A stretch of 64,000 bases of DNA from WRGA01 sp031553395 (GTDB lineage Bacteria > Bacteroidota > Bacteroidia > Bacteroidales > WRGA01): positions 14,765-78,764 of the forward strand of contig JAVBLR010000013.1 of the NCBI GenBank assembly GCA_031553395.1. The letters run 5' to 3'. Of the stretch, positions 33,794 to 42,935 are shown one piece after another; the stretch's first letter is position 1; the number at the start of each line of letters is the position of its first letter. The translations under genes were made by a program, and so were the position numbers. Below the pieces are notes generated by a model. The model ran no database searches. It saw nothing but the letters and a program-made list of their open reading frames with translations, and was not told the origin of the DNA.

Positions 33794-33809
33794 TATTCCA
33801 CATGAAACA
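33794..33809. promoter_or_regulatory. Degenerate parS-like site
   Basis: TATTCCACATGAAACA differs from TGTTnCACGTGnAACA at two fixed positions. May be a decayed or weak site, or chance. Confidence 0.25.
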
Positions 33810-35630
33810 GGCAAATACATTCGATTTTTAGAATAATAAAATATAGACATCATTAAAACGAACAAATAGGATAAAAAATATGGTGTTAAATCAATAGAAA
33901 AATACGTAGGATTAACAAAATAGATGATAAGGATAATTTGCATCACTTTAGATGAAAAGTTGCCAAAATAAGAGAAGAAAAAGTATTTTAATCCAAAAAC
34001 TATACAATGATTTTTTATAACGTCAGCCACCTCTCTTTAAAATAAAAATAGAGAAAAGATAAGTCGCTATAAATTAAATACATTAAAAAAACTAATACAA
34101 AAAATACACTCAAACAAAGAATATAACTCAATCAAATAACAATAGTAACAGCATGAATATAATGCAAAATAAGGCTCTCTACAGAAAGAAAGCCTATCGA
34201 TTGATAGATGGAATGAAAATTGTATAAAAGTGGCTAAAAAGGGCTAAAAATAAGTTAAAGGCAGAAAGTCAAATTAAGAAGATAAGCTTATAAAGCAACT
34301 AAAAAGAATCTAAAAACAATTCTAGCACTATAGCTCAATAGGAGATAACTATCTATAAATCAGAGATATGTCTCAGAGGTATGAAGATTAAGCTCCCTGA
34401 GGATTGAATATATTAAAAAATACCATACACTTATCGAGAATATTAAAGTCACAAAATCTTAAAGTGCAAAAAATATCCATATGAAATAAACACAACAAAA
34501 AAGCAAGAAATAAAATACATCTTAAAATTATTTTCACATGAATGAAATAGACCTTCTTTCTGATGTAAGAAGATATTATAACAAAAACAGTTATTACCAC
34601 TATCAACATATTCTTGAATAATCGAGATAGAGCCATACTATCATCCTAATAAAAATAAAACAAATAAAATATCAACACAAAAGCCACAATTTTTAAATTG
34701 GAAAAATATATCATAGAAAAATATCCAAAATTCATTTGGTAAAATATTTAGGCACATTCATTTAAAAGAAAACTAAAACAAATATGATTTTAGGAAAATG
34801 AAATATACTCTCAAAAACAAAAAAATTCAAAAGAAAAGAAGCTTCCAAATTTTGGATATAAAATGAACATCAAATATCCCAATCTCATCCTAATGAAATT
34901 AATCTCAGTTGCACAAATACAAAGAACAAAAATCCAAGAAAGTAAAAATCTCAATTATTTATCAACAAAATGAAGACAGTAATTTTGACATCAAAAATAT
35001 GAGAATAAATAAATAACAACTCAATGTGAAGTAATCATTAAATGTGAAGTAAATTGATCTAAGAACTATCGAATTTTGAAATATAAAAACAGAAAGTAAA
35101 AATCAAAGATAGCTTGAAGAACTTTGAATCAGAAAAAAAATAACCCCATCGCAAGCAGATGGAGCATCATCCCCACAAAGAAATATTTTTATTTTTCGTT
35201 ACAAATGGCTAGAAATTTATCCTTAGAGAGCAAAAAGATAAGCTTAAGAATCAACATTATAAACAAACTGAATATAAGTATTCGCAAAAGGGAAAAATCG
35301 ACGAAATGAGATTAAAAAACAAAAAATGAGTAAAAATTAAGCCCAAAAAAGCAGAAAAAATTTGCAATTATTCAAAAAGATAAGAAAAAATTATCAAAAA
35401 AGACAAGAAAAAAAGAATGAGAATATATAATAGTAGATAAATACTACTAAACCATTCGCAAAACAGTTTATCGGCAAAAAACAACAATTCTCATCCAAAA
35501 ATAATCCCAAAAAGTGAAATTCCTATCTGCAAACCAAAGGGCAACAGTAAGCATCTCATCAAAAGCATTCGCCGGATTAAACCAAAATATGGATAACTAT
35601 TAAGAGAAAATATTTCTGCATCCAAATGCG

Positions 35631-35638
35631 TATCTTTG
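35631..35638 (+). promoter_or_regulatory. Candidate -7 box of mnmG
   Basis: TATCTTTG, exact TAnnTTTG match, 28 bases before the mnmG ATG. No clear -33 box in the A-rich upstream sequence. Confidence 0.5.
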
Positions 35639-35666
35639 CATCATTAAAACAAATTAAAAGAATTGT

Positions 35667-37541
35667 ATGAGATTTAAGTATGATGTAATTGTAGTTGGAG
35701 CAGGGCATGCCGGATGCGAAGCTGCCCATGCCTCTGCAAAATTAGGTTCCCAAACATTACTGATAACAATAGATATGCATAAGATTGCTCAAATGAGTTG
35801 CAATCCGGCCATGGGTGGAATTGCTAAAGGGCAAATAGTGAGAGAAATCGATGCATTAGGAGGACAGTCTGGAATAATTACTGATAAAACAGCCATTCAA
35901 TTCCGTATGCTGAATCAATCAAAAGGGCCCGCAATGTGGAGTCCTCGCTCTCAAAGCGACAGACAGAAATTCAGTGACCTCTGGAGAAGTATTCTTGAAA
36001 ATACCGAAAATTTATTCATTTGGCAAGATTCCGTAAATCAGTTAATAATAAAAAATAATGAAGTCATCGGAGTAAAAACAAGGATGGGAATTTCATTTGA
36101 AGCCAAATCTGTAATACTAACTACTGGCACTTTTATGAATGGGCTCATTCATATCGGTAAAACACAAATAAAAGGAGGTAGAATATCCGAACCAATATCT
36201 ACAGGAATTACAGAACAATTAATTGAACTCGGATTCACTGCCGGAAGAATGAAAACAGGAACACCTGTAAGGATTGATGGAAGAAGTATTGATTTCAGTT
36301 TAACAACAGAACAAAAAGGAGAAAACGATTTTCATAAATTTTCTTATCTTGACTTCGCTCCTCGCCCACTGAAACAACTCAGTTGTTGGACACTTTACAC
36401 AAATGAAGAAGTACATGAAACTTTACGATTAGGATTAAAAGACTCTCCATTGTATAATGGACAAATTCAAAGCATTGGTCCACGATATTGCCCAAGTATA
36501 GAAACAAAGATTGTCACATTTGCAGACAAAACACAACATCAACTTTTCCTGGAACCGGAAGGAGAAACAACCCAAGAATATTATCTTAATGGATTCTCCT
36601 CTTCACTTCCTTTGGAAATACAATTAAATGCTCTACAAAAAATCCCTGCATTCAGAAACATTCATATTTACCGCCCGGGATATGCAATCGAATATGATTA
36701 CTTCGATCCTACACAACTTAAACATACACTTGAAACAAAACAAATAAAAAACTTGTTTTTTGCCGGACAAATAAATGGAACAACAGGATATGAAGAAGCA
36801 GCTGGACAAGGGATTATTGCCGGGATTAATGCTCATCTAAACACTCATAGCAAAAATCAATTCATCTTAGAACGAAATGAAGCATATATTGGTGTACTCA
36901 TAGACGATTTAGTAACCAAAGGAGTTGATGAACCCTACCGCATGTTTACATCACGAGCAGAATACAGGATGCTATTACGACAAGATGACGCCGACATGAG
37001 GCTAACTGAAAAATCTCACAAAATAGGTTTAGCAGAAAATGAAAGGCTCCAACTTTTAAAAGAAAAAAAAGAACAAATAAATCATATAATAGAATACGTC
37101 AAAGGAAAAACCATCAAACCAGAAGAAATAAATTTTGCATTAGAACAATTAGAAACATCTCCCATTAAACAATCCGCAAAATTAATATCCTTACTAACAA
37201 GGCCCCAAATTAGCATTGAAAATATTCAAAACAACATTCCTTCTTTCAAAGAAGAAATTGAAAAAATACCAAATCGAAAAGAAGAAATAATTGAAGCTAT
37301 AGAGATAATTATTAAATACAGCGGTTATATTGAAAGGGAAAAACTAGTTGCAGAAAAAGCATCAAGACTAGAAAACATAAAGATAAAAGGGAAAGTAGAA
37401 TACGAAAATATACAATCTTTATCAACAGAAGCTCGTCAAAAATTAAGCAAAATTCAACCTGAGACTATCGCTCAAGCAAGTCGAATACCCGGAGTTTCTC
37501 CAAACGACATCAATGTATTATTAGTATTAATGGGTCGATAA
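35667..37541 (+). CDS. mnmG: tRNA uridine-5-carboxymethylaminomethyl modification enzyme MnmG (GidA)
   Basis: 624 residues; FAD-dependent partner of MnmE that modifies wobble U34. FAD fold at the N-terminus (VIVVGAGHAGCEAAHASAKLG starts near 8), the family blocks MSCNPAMGGIAKGQIVREID, MLNQSKGPAMWSPRSQSDR, TGTFMNGLIHIG, and C-terminal helical region ending ASRIPGVSPNDINVLLVLMGR. First gene of mnmG-apt-uvrC-dtd. In many bacteria this gene lies near the replication origin, which fits the parS-like sites around it. Confidence 0.98.
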   Translation: MRFKYDVIVVGAGHAGCEAAHASAKLGSQTLLITIDMHKIAQMSCNPAMGGIAKGQIVREIDALGGQSGIITDKTAIQFRMLNQSKGPAMWSPRSQSDRQKFSDLWRSILENTENLFIWQDSVNQLIIKNNEVIGVKTRMGISFEAKSVILTTGTFMNGLIHIGKTQIKGGRISEPISTGITEQLIELGFTAGRMKTGTPVRIDGRSIDFSLTTEQKGENDFHKFSYLDFAPRPLKQLSCWTLYTNEEVHETLRLGLKDSPLYNGQIQSIGPRYCPSIETKIVTFADKTQHQLFLEPEGETTQEYYLNGFSSSLPLEIQLNALQKIPAFRNIHIYRPGYAIEYDYFDPTQLKHTLETKQIKNLFFAGQINGTTGYEEAAGQGIIAGINAHLNTHSKNQFILERNEAYIGVLIDDLVTKGVDEPYRMFTSRAEYRMLLRQDDADMRLTEKSHKIGLAENERLQLLKEKKEQINHIIEYVKGKTIKPEEINFALEQLETSPIKQSAKLISLLTRPQISIENIQNNIPSFKEEIEKIPNRKEEIIEAIEIIIKYSGYIEREKLVAEKASRLENIKIKGKVEYENIQSLSTEARQKLSKIQPETIAQASRIPGVSPNDINVLLVLMGR

Positions 37542-37550
37542 AAATTTAAC

Positions 37551-37564
37551 GTTCCACGTGGAAC
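37551..37564. promoter_or_regulatory. parS-like palindrome 3
   Basis: Perfect GTTCCACGTGGAAC, 9 bases after the mnmG stop. Followed by the apt promoter region and a second copy at 37649. Confidence 0.68.
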
Positions 37565-37590
37565 AAAAGAAAATATTAAAGAAAAATGCT

Positions 37591-37598
37591 TATTTTTG
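37591..37598 (+). promoter_or_regulatory. Candidate -7 box of apt
   Basis: TATTTTTG matches TAnnTTTG; it lies between the two parS-like palindromes, giving a leader of about 70 nt that includes palindrome 4. Confidence 0.4.
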
Positions 37599-37648
37599 CA
37601 AAAAAAAATCGAAAAGCCTGGCGAAATAACATTGCAAAAAAATCAATA

Positions 37649-37662
37649 GTTCCACGTGGAAC
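37649..37662. promoter_or_regulatory. parS-like palindrome 4
   Basis: Perfect GTTCCACGTGGAAC ending 11 bases before the apt ATG. A protein bound here would also cover the apt leader and could act on its expression. Confidence 0.68.
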
Positions 37663-37673
37663 AATAATAAAAA

Positions 37674-38204
37674 ATGAACGTAGAAACAATCAAAAATGAG
37701 GTAAGAACTGTACTAGACTACCCTCAGAAAGGGATAACCTTTAGAGACTTAACAACCGTGTTTAAAGACGCTGAGAGCTTACACTTTCTATCAAATTGGA
37801 TGTATGAAGAGTGCCAAAACAAGGGCATTACAAAAATCGTAGGAATAGAATCTCGAGGCTTCATAATGGGTCCAATTTTAGCAACAAAACTCAACGCCGG
37901 CTTCGTCCCCATACGAAAAAAAGGAAAACTTCCGGCAGAAACAATCGAAGAATCTTATGCAAAAGAATATGGCATAGATACTATTGAAATTCACAAAGAT
38001 GCCCTCAATGAAAACGACATAGTGCTGATTCACGACGACCTATTAGCCACAGGAGGAACAATGCAAGCAGCATACAATCTTGTTCAAAAATTCAACGTGA
38101 AAGAGATTTATATGAATTTCATAATTGAACTAACAGAACTAAATGGCCGGAAAAATATGGATAAGATGATCACAAACAAAATAACAAGCCTCATCAAATA
38201 CTAA
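37674..38204 (+). CDS. apt: Adenine phosphoribosyltransferase
   Basis: 176 residues; makes AMP from adenine and PRPP. N-terminal VLDYPQKGITFRDLTTVFKD, GIESRGFIMGPILATKL, and the PRPP loop VLIHDDLLATGGTMQAA. Length standard. The stop TAA is directly followed by the GTG start of uvrC, so the two are translated in tandem. Two parS-like palindromes sit just upstream. Confidence 0.97.
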   Translation: MNVETIKNEVRTVLDYPQKGITFRDLTTVFKDAESLHFLSNWMYEECQNKGITKIVGIESRGFIMGPILATKLNAGFVPIRKKGKLPAETIEESYAKEYGIDTIEIHKDALNENDIVLIHDDLLATGGTMQAAYNLVQKFNVKEIYMNFIIELTELNGRKNMDKMITNKITSLIKY

Positions 38205-40013
38205 GTGAAAAAAGGCACTAACATAAAGGCAATTTTACTGGGACTTCCAGATAAACCAGGAATATATCAATTCTTAGACACAAATAAAACTATTATTTAT
38301 GTCGGGAAGGCTATTAACTTAAAAAAGCGCGTTTCATCATACTTTAACAAACAACACGAATATGGGAAAACGCGCATACTTGTAAAAAAGATAGCTGATA
38401 TAGACTATATTGTTGTAGAAAATGAAAATGATGCCCTATTGCTTGAAAATAGTTTGATAAAAAAACACAAGCCTCGCTATAATATAATGTTGAAGGACGA
38501 TAAAACCTATCCTTCTATTTGCATTACAAACGAACATTTTCCTCGTATATTTAAGACTCGCAATATTGTAAAAAACGGTTCGCAATATTTTGGTCCATAT
38601 AGTTCTGTTGTAATGATAAACACATTATTGGCATTAATCAAACAACTTTATCCAATACGTACTTGTAGACTAAACCTTTCGCCTGAAAAAATAAAAGAAG
38701 GAAATTACAAAATATGCCTACAATACCATATCAAAAATTGCCTTGGTCCATGTGAAGGCTTACAAACTGAAAAAGAATACAACGAATACATTTCAAGTAT
38801 TAAAGAAATACTAAAAGGGAATGCGCAAAAAATTTCGCAATATCTTTTTAATAAGATGAAAAAATTGGCTTTTGAATTAAAATTCGAAGAAGCACAAAGG
38901 ATAAAGGAAAAATATGAAATTATAGAACAATACAGAAGCAAATCAGTAATAGTAAGCCCTACAATCCTAAATACAGATATATTCTCTTGCGAAGTAACTG
39001 AGCAATCTGGATATGTAAATTACTTGCACGTCGTAAATGGCACAATTGTACAAGCCCATACATTTGAATACAAAAAAAGATTAGAAGAAAGCAAAGAAGA
39101 AATATTGGGGTTCGGCATAATGGAAATCCAAGAAAAGTTCGAAAGAAAATATGGAGAAGTAATTGTACCCTTCCTTCCTGAAGAACCTGAGCTATACAAC
39201 GCGACATTTGCAATACCTCAAAGAGGAGACAGAAAAAAATTACTCGATCTTTCTATACAAAATGTTAAGCAGTATAAATTTGACGTCCTCAAACAACAAG
39301 AAAAATTAAATCCGGAACAAAGAACCATAAGGATACTAACAACATTACAAAAAGATTTACATTTAAAGGAACTTCCTTGGCACATAGAATGTTTTGATAA
39401 CTCAAATACGCAAGGGACAAATCCTGTCGCTGCCTGTGTTGTCTTTAAAAAGGCCAAACCTTCAAAAAAGGATTACCGACACTTTATTATAAAAACGGTT
39501 GAAGGCCCCAATGACTTTGCTTCAATGACAGAAGTGATTTTTAGGCGATATAAGCGACTTTTAGATGAAAAGCAAGAATTACCTCAACTCGTCATAGTAG
39601 ATGGCGGAAAAGGCCAAATAAGCAGTGCGCAGGAAGCATTAAACCAATTAGGGCTATATGGTAAAATAGGATTAATTGGAATAGCAGAAAGATTAGAAGA
39701 AATCTATTTTCCGGAAGACTCTATCCCACTCTATTTAGATAAAAATTCCGAAAGCTTAAAATTAATTCAAAACATGCGAGACGAGGCACATCGATTCGGA
39801 ATAACACATCATCGAAAACGCCGGGCAAAAAAACAAATAGAATCTGAACTAGACTCAATTACAGGTATTGGTAAAAAAACGAAAGAAGCTCTACTTAAAC
39901 ACTTCAAAAGTGTAAGACGAATTAAAGAAGCTTCTGAGGAAGAATTAACAACCTTAATTGGAAAATCGAAAACAGAAAAAATAATCCATCAATTAAAAAA
40001 TAGTTTAACATAA
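38205..40013 (+). CDS. uvrC: Excinuclease ABC subunit C
   Basis: 602 residues; makes the dual incisions of nucleotide excision repair with UvrAB. N-terminal GIY-YIG nuclease domain (LPDKPGIYQFLDTNKTIIYV), UVR motif near 205-235 (KKLAFELKFEEAQRIKEKYE), the RNase-H-like endonuclease domain (HIECFDNSNTQGTNPVAACV, LPQLVIVDGGKGQISSA) and a C-terminal helix-hairpin-helix pair (SITGIGKKTKEALLKHF). Start is GTG immediately after the apt stop; the first in-frame ATG lies far inside the GIY-YIG domain, so GTG is required. Confidence 0.98.
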   Translation: MKKGTNIKAILLGLPDKPGIYQFLDTNKTIIYVGKAINLKKRVSSYFNKQHEYGKTRILVKKIADIDYIVVENENDALLLENSLIKKHKPRYNIMLKDDKTYPSICITNEHFPRIFKTRNIVKNGSQYFGPYSSVVMINTLLALIKQLYPIRTCRLNLSPEKIKEGNYKICLQYHIKNCLGPCEGLQTEKEYNEYISSIKEILKGNAQKISQYLFNKMKKLAFELKFEEAQRIKEKYEIIEQYRSKSVIVSPTILNTDIFSCEVTEQSGYVNYLHVVNGTIVQAHTFEYKKRLEESKEEILGFGIMEIQEKFERKYGEVIVPFLPEEPELYNATFAIPQRGDRKKLLDLSIQNVKQYKFDVLKQQEKLNPEQRTIRILTTLQKDLHLKELPWHIECFDNSNTQGTNPVAACVVFKKAKPSKKDYRHFIIKTVEGPNDFASMTEVIFRRYKRLLDEKQELPQLVIVDGGKGQISSAQEALNQLGLYGKIGLIGIAERLEEIYFPEDSIPLYLDKNSESLKLIQNMRDEAHRFGITHHRKRRAKKQIESELDSITGIGKKTKEALLKHFKSVRRIKEASEEELTTLIGKSKTEKIIHQLKNSLT

Positions 40014-40054
40014 GAATATTTTTCGTCATTGTTCCACGTTTTACATAAAATAAA

Positions 40055-40507
40055 ATGAGAGTAGTTATCCAACGTGTTTTAGAAGCATCAGTAAAAATTG
40101 ATGGACAAATAGAGTCATCTATTCAAAATGGATTATTGATTTTTGTAGGAATTGAAGACAATGATACAGATGACGACATAATATGGCTCAGCAAAAAAAT
40201 AAGCAATCTCAGAATCTTTAACGACGAAAACGGAGTAATGAATAAATCGATTTTAGAAACAAATGGAGAAGTTTTAGTCGTTAGTCAGTTTACCCTACAT
40301 GCTTCCACACAAAAAGGGAATCGTCCTTCATACATTAAAGCATCCAAACCTGAAAAGGCAATTCCAATGTATGAATTGTTTTGCGTGGAACTTTCTAAAG
40401 CCTTAAATAAAGAAGTAAAAACCGGAATTTTTGGTGCAGATATGAAAATATCATTAATAAATGACGGTCCAGTTACTATCTGGATAGATTCAAAACAAAA
40501 AGAATAG
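40055..40507 (+). CDS. dtd: D-aminoacyl-tRNA deacylase
   Basis: 150 residues; removes D-amino acids from tRNA. Starts MRVVIQRVLEASVKIDG and carries the family active-site pair SQFTLHAST and NDGPVTIWID (the Gly-cisPro motif). Standard length. A degenerate palindrome half (GTTCCACGTTTTAC, 40031-40044) precedes it. In the other Bacteroidales I recall, a MazG-like gene and deoC follow dtd directly; here they are displaced to 49.2 kb. Confidence 0.97.
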   Translation: MRVVIQRVLEASVKIDGQIESSIQNGLLIFVGIEDNDTDDDIIWLSKKISNLRIFNDENGVMNKSILETNGEVLVVSQFTLHASTQKGNRPSYIKASKPEKAIPMYELFCVELSKALNKEVKTGIFGADMKISLINDGPVTIWIDSKQKE

Positions 40508-40885
40508 ATATATTTTTATTTTAAAAATAAACACTTCGCATTAGTTAATATTTTATATTTTTATAAAATAAATATAAAATTAGTTTTGATATTAAAAAAA
40601 ACAGATCAAATTGAGAAAACAAAAAACGTTTAAAAAATCATTTTTCCAAATATCTATAATGTACAAATATCTAAGAATCCTTGCTTAAAATATAACCCTC
40701 CTACCCTCTAATATCAACAAACGCCAAAACAAAAAAAGCAAAATATATCTTAACAAAAGAAGAATCTGCAAATTAATCTAAATTAGAATTATTATAAATT
40801 AAGTCTATTCAACTGAAGTTTAACATTATCAAACAAAAAAAGCAATACCTTTGCATCGAATATTCAATTTTCTTATTGAAAAACC
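40508..40885. other. AT-rich intergenic region after dtd
   Basis: 378 bases. Begins with two AT palindromes (TATTTTTATTTTAAAAATA near 40510; TAATATTTTATATTT with AAATATAAAATTA at about 40545-40581) that may end the mnmG-dtd transcript, and ends with a promoter box at 40846. Nothing else could be supported. Confidence 0.5.
40846..40853 (+). promoter_or_regulatory. Candidate -7 box before the small secreted-protein gene and Hdr-Flx cluster
   Basis: TACCTTTG, exact TAnnTTTG match; a weak TTTA lies about 23 bases upstream. Leader to 40886 is about 25 nt. Read-through into hdrC is possible. Confidence 0.45.
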
Positions 40886-41263
40886 ATGAAATACAGAATC
40901 ATTTCTATCCTTATCCTATTGTTGATAGTTTCCTTTTCCGTGTGCGCAAACGGAAGCGTTGATACAACAGTAAAGGATGAAAACCCCACACAAATAAATA
41001 CATCAAACTATAATAGCTGTATTTATTCTCCACTAAAAACAAGCAACTCTTCTCCTTCAATTAATACAAAGAATCTATTTAAACTTACTTCAGCTTCAAC
41101 ACTTCAATATTCACAATGTAAATTCGAAGTTGCTATATTAAGACAAATTGAAGTCTTATTAGAAACTGACTCCAATAAGCTAACAGCCCTACCCAACTTC
41201 AAAAAAACACCCTACATTTCAGGAAGGGATATACTTCAAAATATACGTATACTCAGAATTTGA
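40886..41263 (+). CDS. Small secreted protein of unknown function
   Basis: 125 residues. Signal peptide IISILILLLIVSFSVCANG; the rest is Ser/Thr/Asn-rich with a single Cys pair (C46, C78) and no recognised domain. It stands directly before the hdr-flx genes with a promoter of its own; a 10-bp hairpin (41300-41328) separates it from hdrC. Relation to the electron-transfer genes is unknown. Confidence 0.55.
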   Translation: MKYRIISILILLLIVSFSVCANGSVDTTVKDENPTQINTSNYNSCIYSPLKTSNSSPSINTKNLFKLTSASTLQYSQCKFEVAILRQIEVLLETDSNKLTALPNFKKTPYISGRDILQNIRILRI

Positions 41264-41298
41264 AAAGATTTCAACGTTTCATTACTTAGCAAACATAA

Positions 41299-41328
41299 TT
41301 TATGATAAATCAATTCATTTTATCATAA
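41299..41328. other. Hairpin between the small secreted-protein gene and hdrC
   Basis: TTATGATAAA (41300-41309) pairs perfectly with TTTATCATAA (41319-41328), loop of 9. No T run follows, so it is a weak terminator candidate or an operator for the hdr-flx genes. Confidence 0.45.
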
Positions 41329-41378
41329 GCCAACCTGTGTAACTTACAATTTGTAATTAATCGTACTAATTAATAAAT

Positions 41379-41936
41379 ATGTCACATCACAAAAATAACG
41401 AATCACTTTCCGGAAAAGTGCTTGAGCAAACGAGCGTAAATAGTGCCCGTTGTTACCAATGCGGGAAATGCTCTGCCGGATGCCCTTTGGCAGAAGAAAT
41501 GGATTTTACTTCAAGTATGGTTATGCGCATGCTTCAGGTAGAAGATGAACAAACAGATAAGGAACTATTGCAATCACAAAGTATTTGGCTGTGTGCTTCT
41601 TGCGAAATGTGCATTTCACGCTGTCCAATGTCGATTGATATTCCGAAAATAATGGACTTTTTACGACAAAAGGCCATCGAAAAGGGATTGCAGAACAAAG
41701 CAGCAAGCAAGAACATTATTCCTTTCCATCGTTCATTCCTTGATATGATACGATTTACCGGGCGTTCGTATGAAATAGGATTAATTGCCGATTACAAATT
41801 AAGAAGCAAGGATTTTTTCCAAGATCTTAAATTAGCGCCCAAAATGCTTATGAAAGGGAAATTGCCAATTATTCCCGAATCAATCAAAAACCGGAAAAAC
41901 ATAGAACAAATTTTCAAAAAAAGCGAAAAACGATGA
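41379..41936 (+). CDS. hdrC: Heterodisulfide reductase subunit C-like protein
   Basis: 185 residues with two [4Fe-4S] motifs, CYQCGKCSAGCPLA near 21-34 and CASCEMCISRCPMSID near 72-87, as in HdrC, which wires electrons from HdrA to HdrB. C-terminal helical part without cysteines. First gene of a seven-gene cluster; its stop overlaps the hdrB start by 4 bases. By family knowledge the complex couples NADH oxidation to ferredoxin and disulfide reduction by electron bifurcation. Confidence 0.92.
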   Translation: MSHHKNNESLSGKVLEQTSVNSARCYQCGKCSAGCPLAEEMDFTSSMVMRMLQVEDEQTDKELLQSQSIWLCASCEMCISRCPMSIDIPKIMDFLRQKAIEKGLQNKAASKNIIPFHRSFLDMIRFTGRSYEIGLIADYKLRSKDFFQDLKLAPKMLMKGKLPIIPESIKNRKNIEQIFKKSEKR

Positions 41937-42871
41937 TAAAGAAATTAGGATTTTATCCGGGTTGCTCATTAGAAGGAACTTCGAGAGAATATAACGAATC
42001 GGTAATTTCTCTTGCAAAACAATTCAATATCAAATTAGAAGCTGTCCCAGACTGGAATTGCTGTGGAGCAACTGCTGCCCATAATATGAACCGAATATTA
42101 TCACTTTCTCTTCCAGCAAGGATATTGGCACAAGCCGAAAAAGCCGGAATGAAAGATGTTGTAGTTCCTTGCGCAGCCTGTTCAAACCGTTTATTGGTAA
42201 CTCAGCACGAATTATTTGAAGACAAAAAGCTAAAAAAAGAAGTCGAAGAGATTATGGGAATGAATCTAAATTCACCTATTCGCATCTTAAATGTCATTCA
42301 ATTCATTCAAGAATATATCTCACCGGAACTTTCTGAAAAGGTAGTTCGCCCGTTTGATAAGAAGGTCGCTTGTTATTATGGATGCCTATTGGTACGCCCT
42401 CACGACATTTTGCAATTTGATCGTTTGGAAGATCCACAAAGTATGGACGAAGTAATGAAAAGCTTAGGAGCAGAATCCATTGATTGGCCATTCAAAACCG
42501 AATGTTGTGGTGGCGGATTATCAGTAAGCAGAACCGACTTAGTTGCAAAATTATCCGGAAAAATAGTTACCGATGCAACCGAAAGAGGAGCTGAAGCAAT
42601 TATTGTAGCTTGCCCAATGTGTCATGCGAATTTGGATATGCGCCGTTCGGCAATCGATAAGTTTATAGGGAAAAAATCGGATATTCCGGTATTATATATT
42701 ACACAAGCTATTGGAATGGCCTGCGGATTATCTGAAAAGGAAACCGGTGTTCAACGTCATTTGGTTAAGGTGGATTGGAATACTTTTACAAGTAAACAAG
42801 TAGACAAAAAAACTAATGAACCTGCCGTTGAAGTTAAAAAAGAGAAAATTAACGAACAAGTAGAAATCTGA
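41933..42871 (+). CDS. hdrB: Heterodisulfide reductase subunit B-like protein
   Basis: 312 residues with two CCG domains that hold the non-cubane [4Fe-4S] centres for disulfide cleavage: first PGCSLEGT with WNCCGATAAH and VPCAACSNRL, second CYYGCLLVRP with TECCGGGLSV and ACPMCHANLD. Both sets are complete, so a catalytic HdrB is expected. C-terminal tail (about 285-312) is Lys/Glu-rich and lacks cysteine. In sulfate reducers the disulfide partner is DsrC; no dsrC is present here, so the substrate is unknown. Confidence 0.93.
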   Translation: MIKKLGFYPGCSLEGTSREYNESVISLAKQFNIKLEAVPDWNCCGATAAHNMNRILSLSLPARILAQAEKAGMKDVVVPCAACSNRLLVTQHELFEDKKLKKEVEEIMGMNLNSPIRILNVIQFIQEYISPELSEKVVRPFDKKVACYYGCLLVRPHDILQFDRLEDPQSMDEVMKSLGAESIDWPFKTECCGGGLSVSRTDLVAKLSGKIVTDATERGAEAIIVACPMCHANLDMRRSAIDKFIGKKSDIPVLYITQAIGMACGLSEKETGVQRHLVKVDWNTFTSKQVDKKTNEPAVEVKKEKINEQVEI

Positions 42872-42878
42872 ATAAAAT

Positions 42879-42921
42879 AAGTAAACGAAATCAAGTTCGC
42901 CAACTTGTTCATTTGTTTACT
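42879..42921. repeat. Imperfect palindromic spacer between hdrB and hdrA
   Basis: AGTAAACGAAATCAAGTT (42880-42897) and AACTTGTTCATTTGTTTACT (42902-42921) form a stem with a few mismatches and a 4-base loop. It may attenuate or stabilise the message between hdrB and hdrA. Confidence 0.55.
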
Positions 42922-42935
42922 CGTCAACTGAAATT

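Larger units (their letters stand above)
32568..35666. other. Gene-free, A-rich 3.1-kb region
   Basis: No coding frame here has a plausible composition; short open frames give Lys/Asn/Ile- or Phe-rich nonsense. The plus strand is strikingly A-rich (for example about 36 A to 11 T in 35341-35400) and often purine-rich. It holds one insertion-like GC-richer block (32818-33124), one perfect parS-like site (33303-33316), a degenerate one (33794-33809), a direct repeat AATGTGAAGTAA at 35023-35034 and 35041-35052, small hairpins near 34172-34207, and 9-mers one base away from the DnaA box at 32741, 33088, 34959 and 35588. Possible chromosome-organisation region or decayed DNA. Confidence 0.6.

Noticed and set aside
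33743..34030. Open frame on the minus strand in the A-rich tract
   Set aside because: The product is Phe/Tyr/Ile-rich as expected from an A-rich opposite strand; no signal, motif or promoter supports it. The same holds for frames at 34388-34636 and 35124-35309.
34330..34400. tRNA-like string (tagctcaatagg) in the gene-free tract
   Set aside because: No acceptor or T arm can be formed around it.
32741..35596. DnaA-box-like 9-mers (32741, 33088, 34959, 35588) as proof of oriC
   Set aside because: Each differs from TTATCCACA by one base, and several such matches are expected by chance in 3 kb of AT-rich DNA; kept only as supporting detail.
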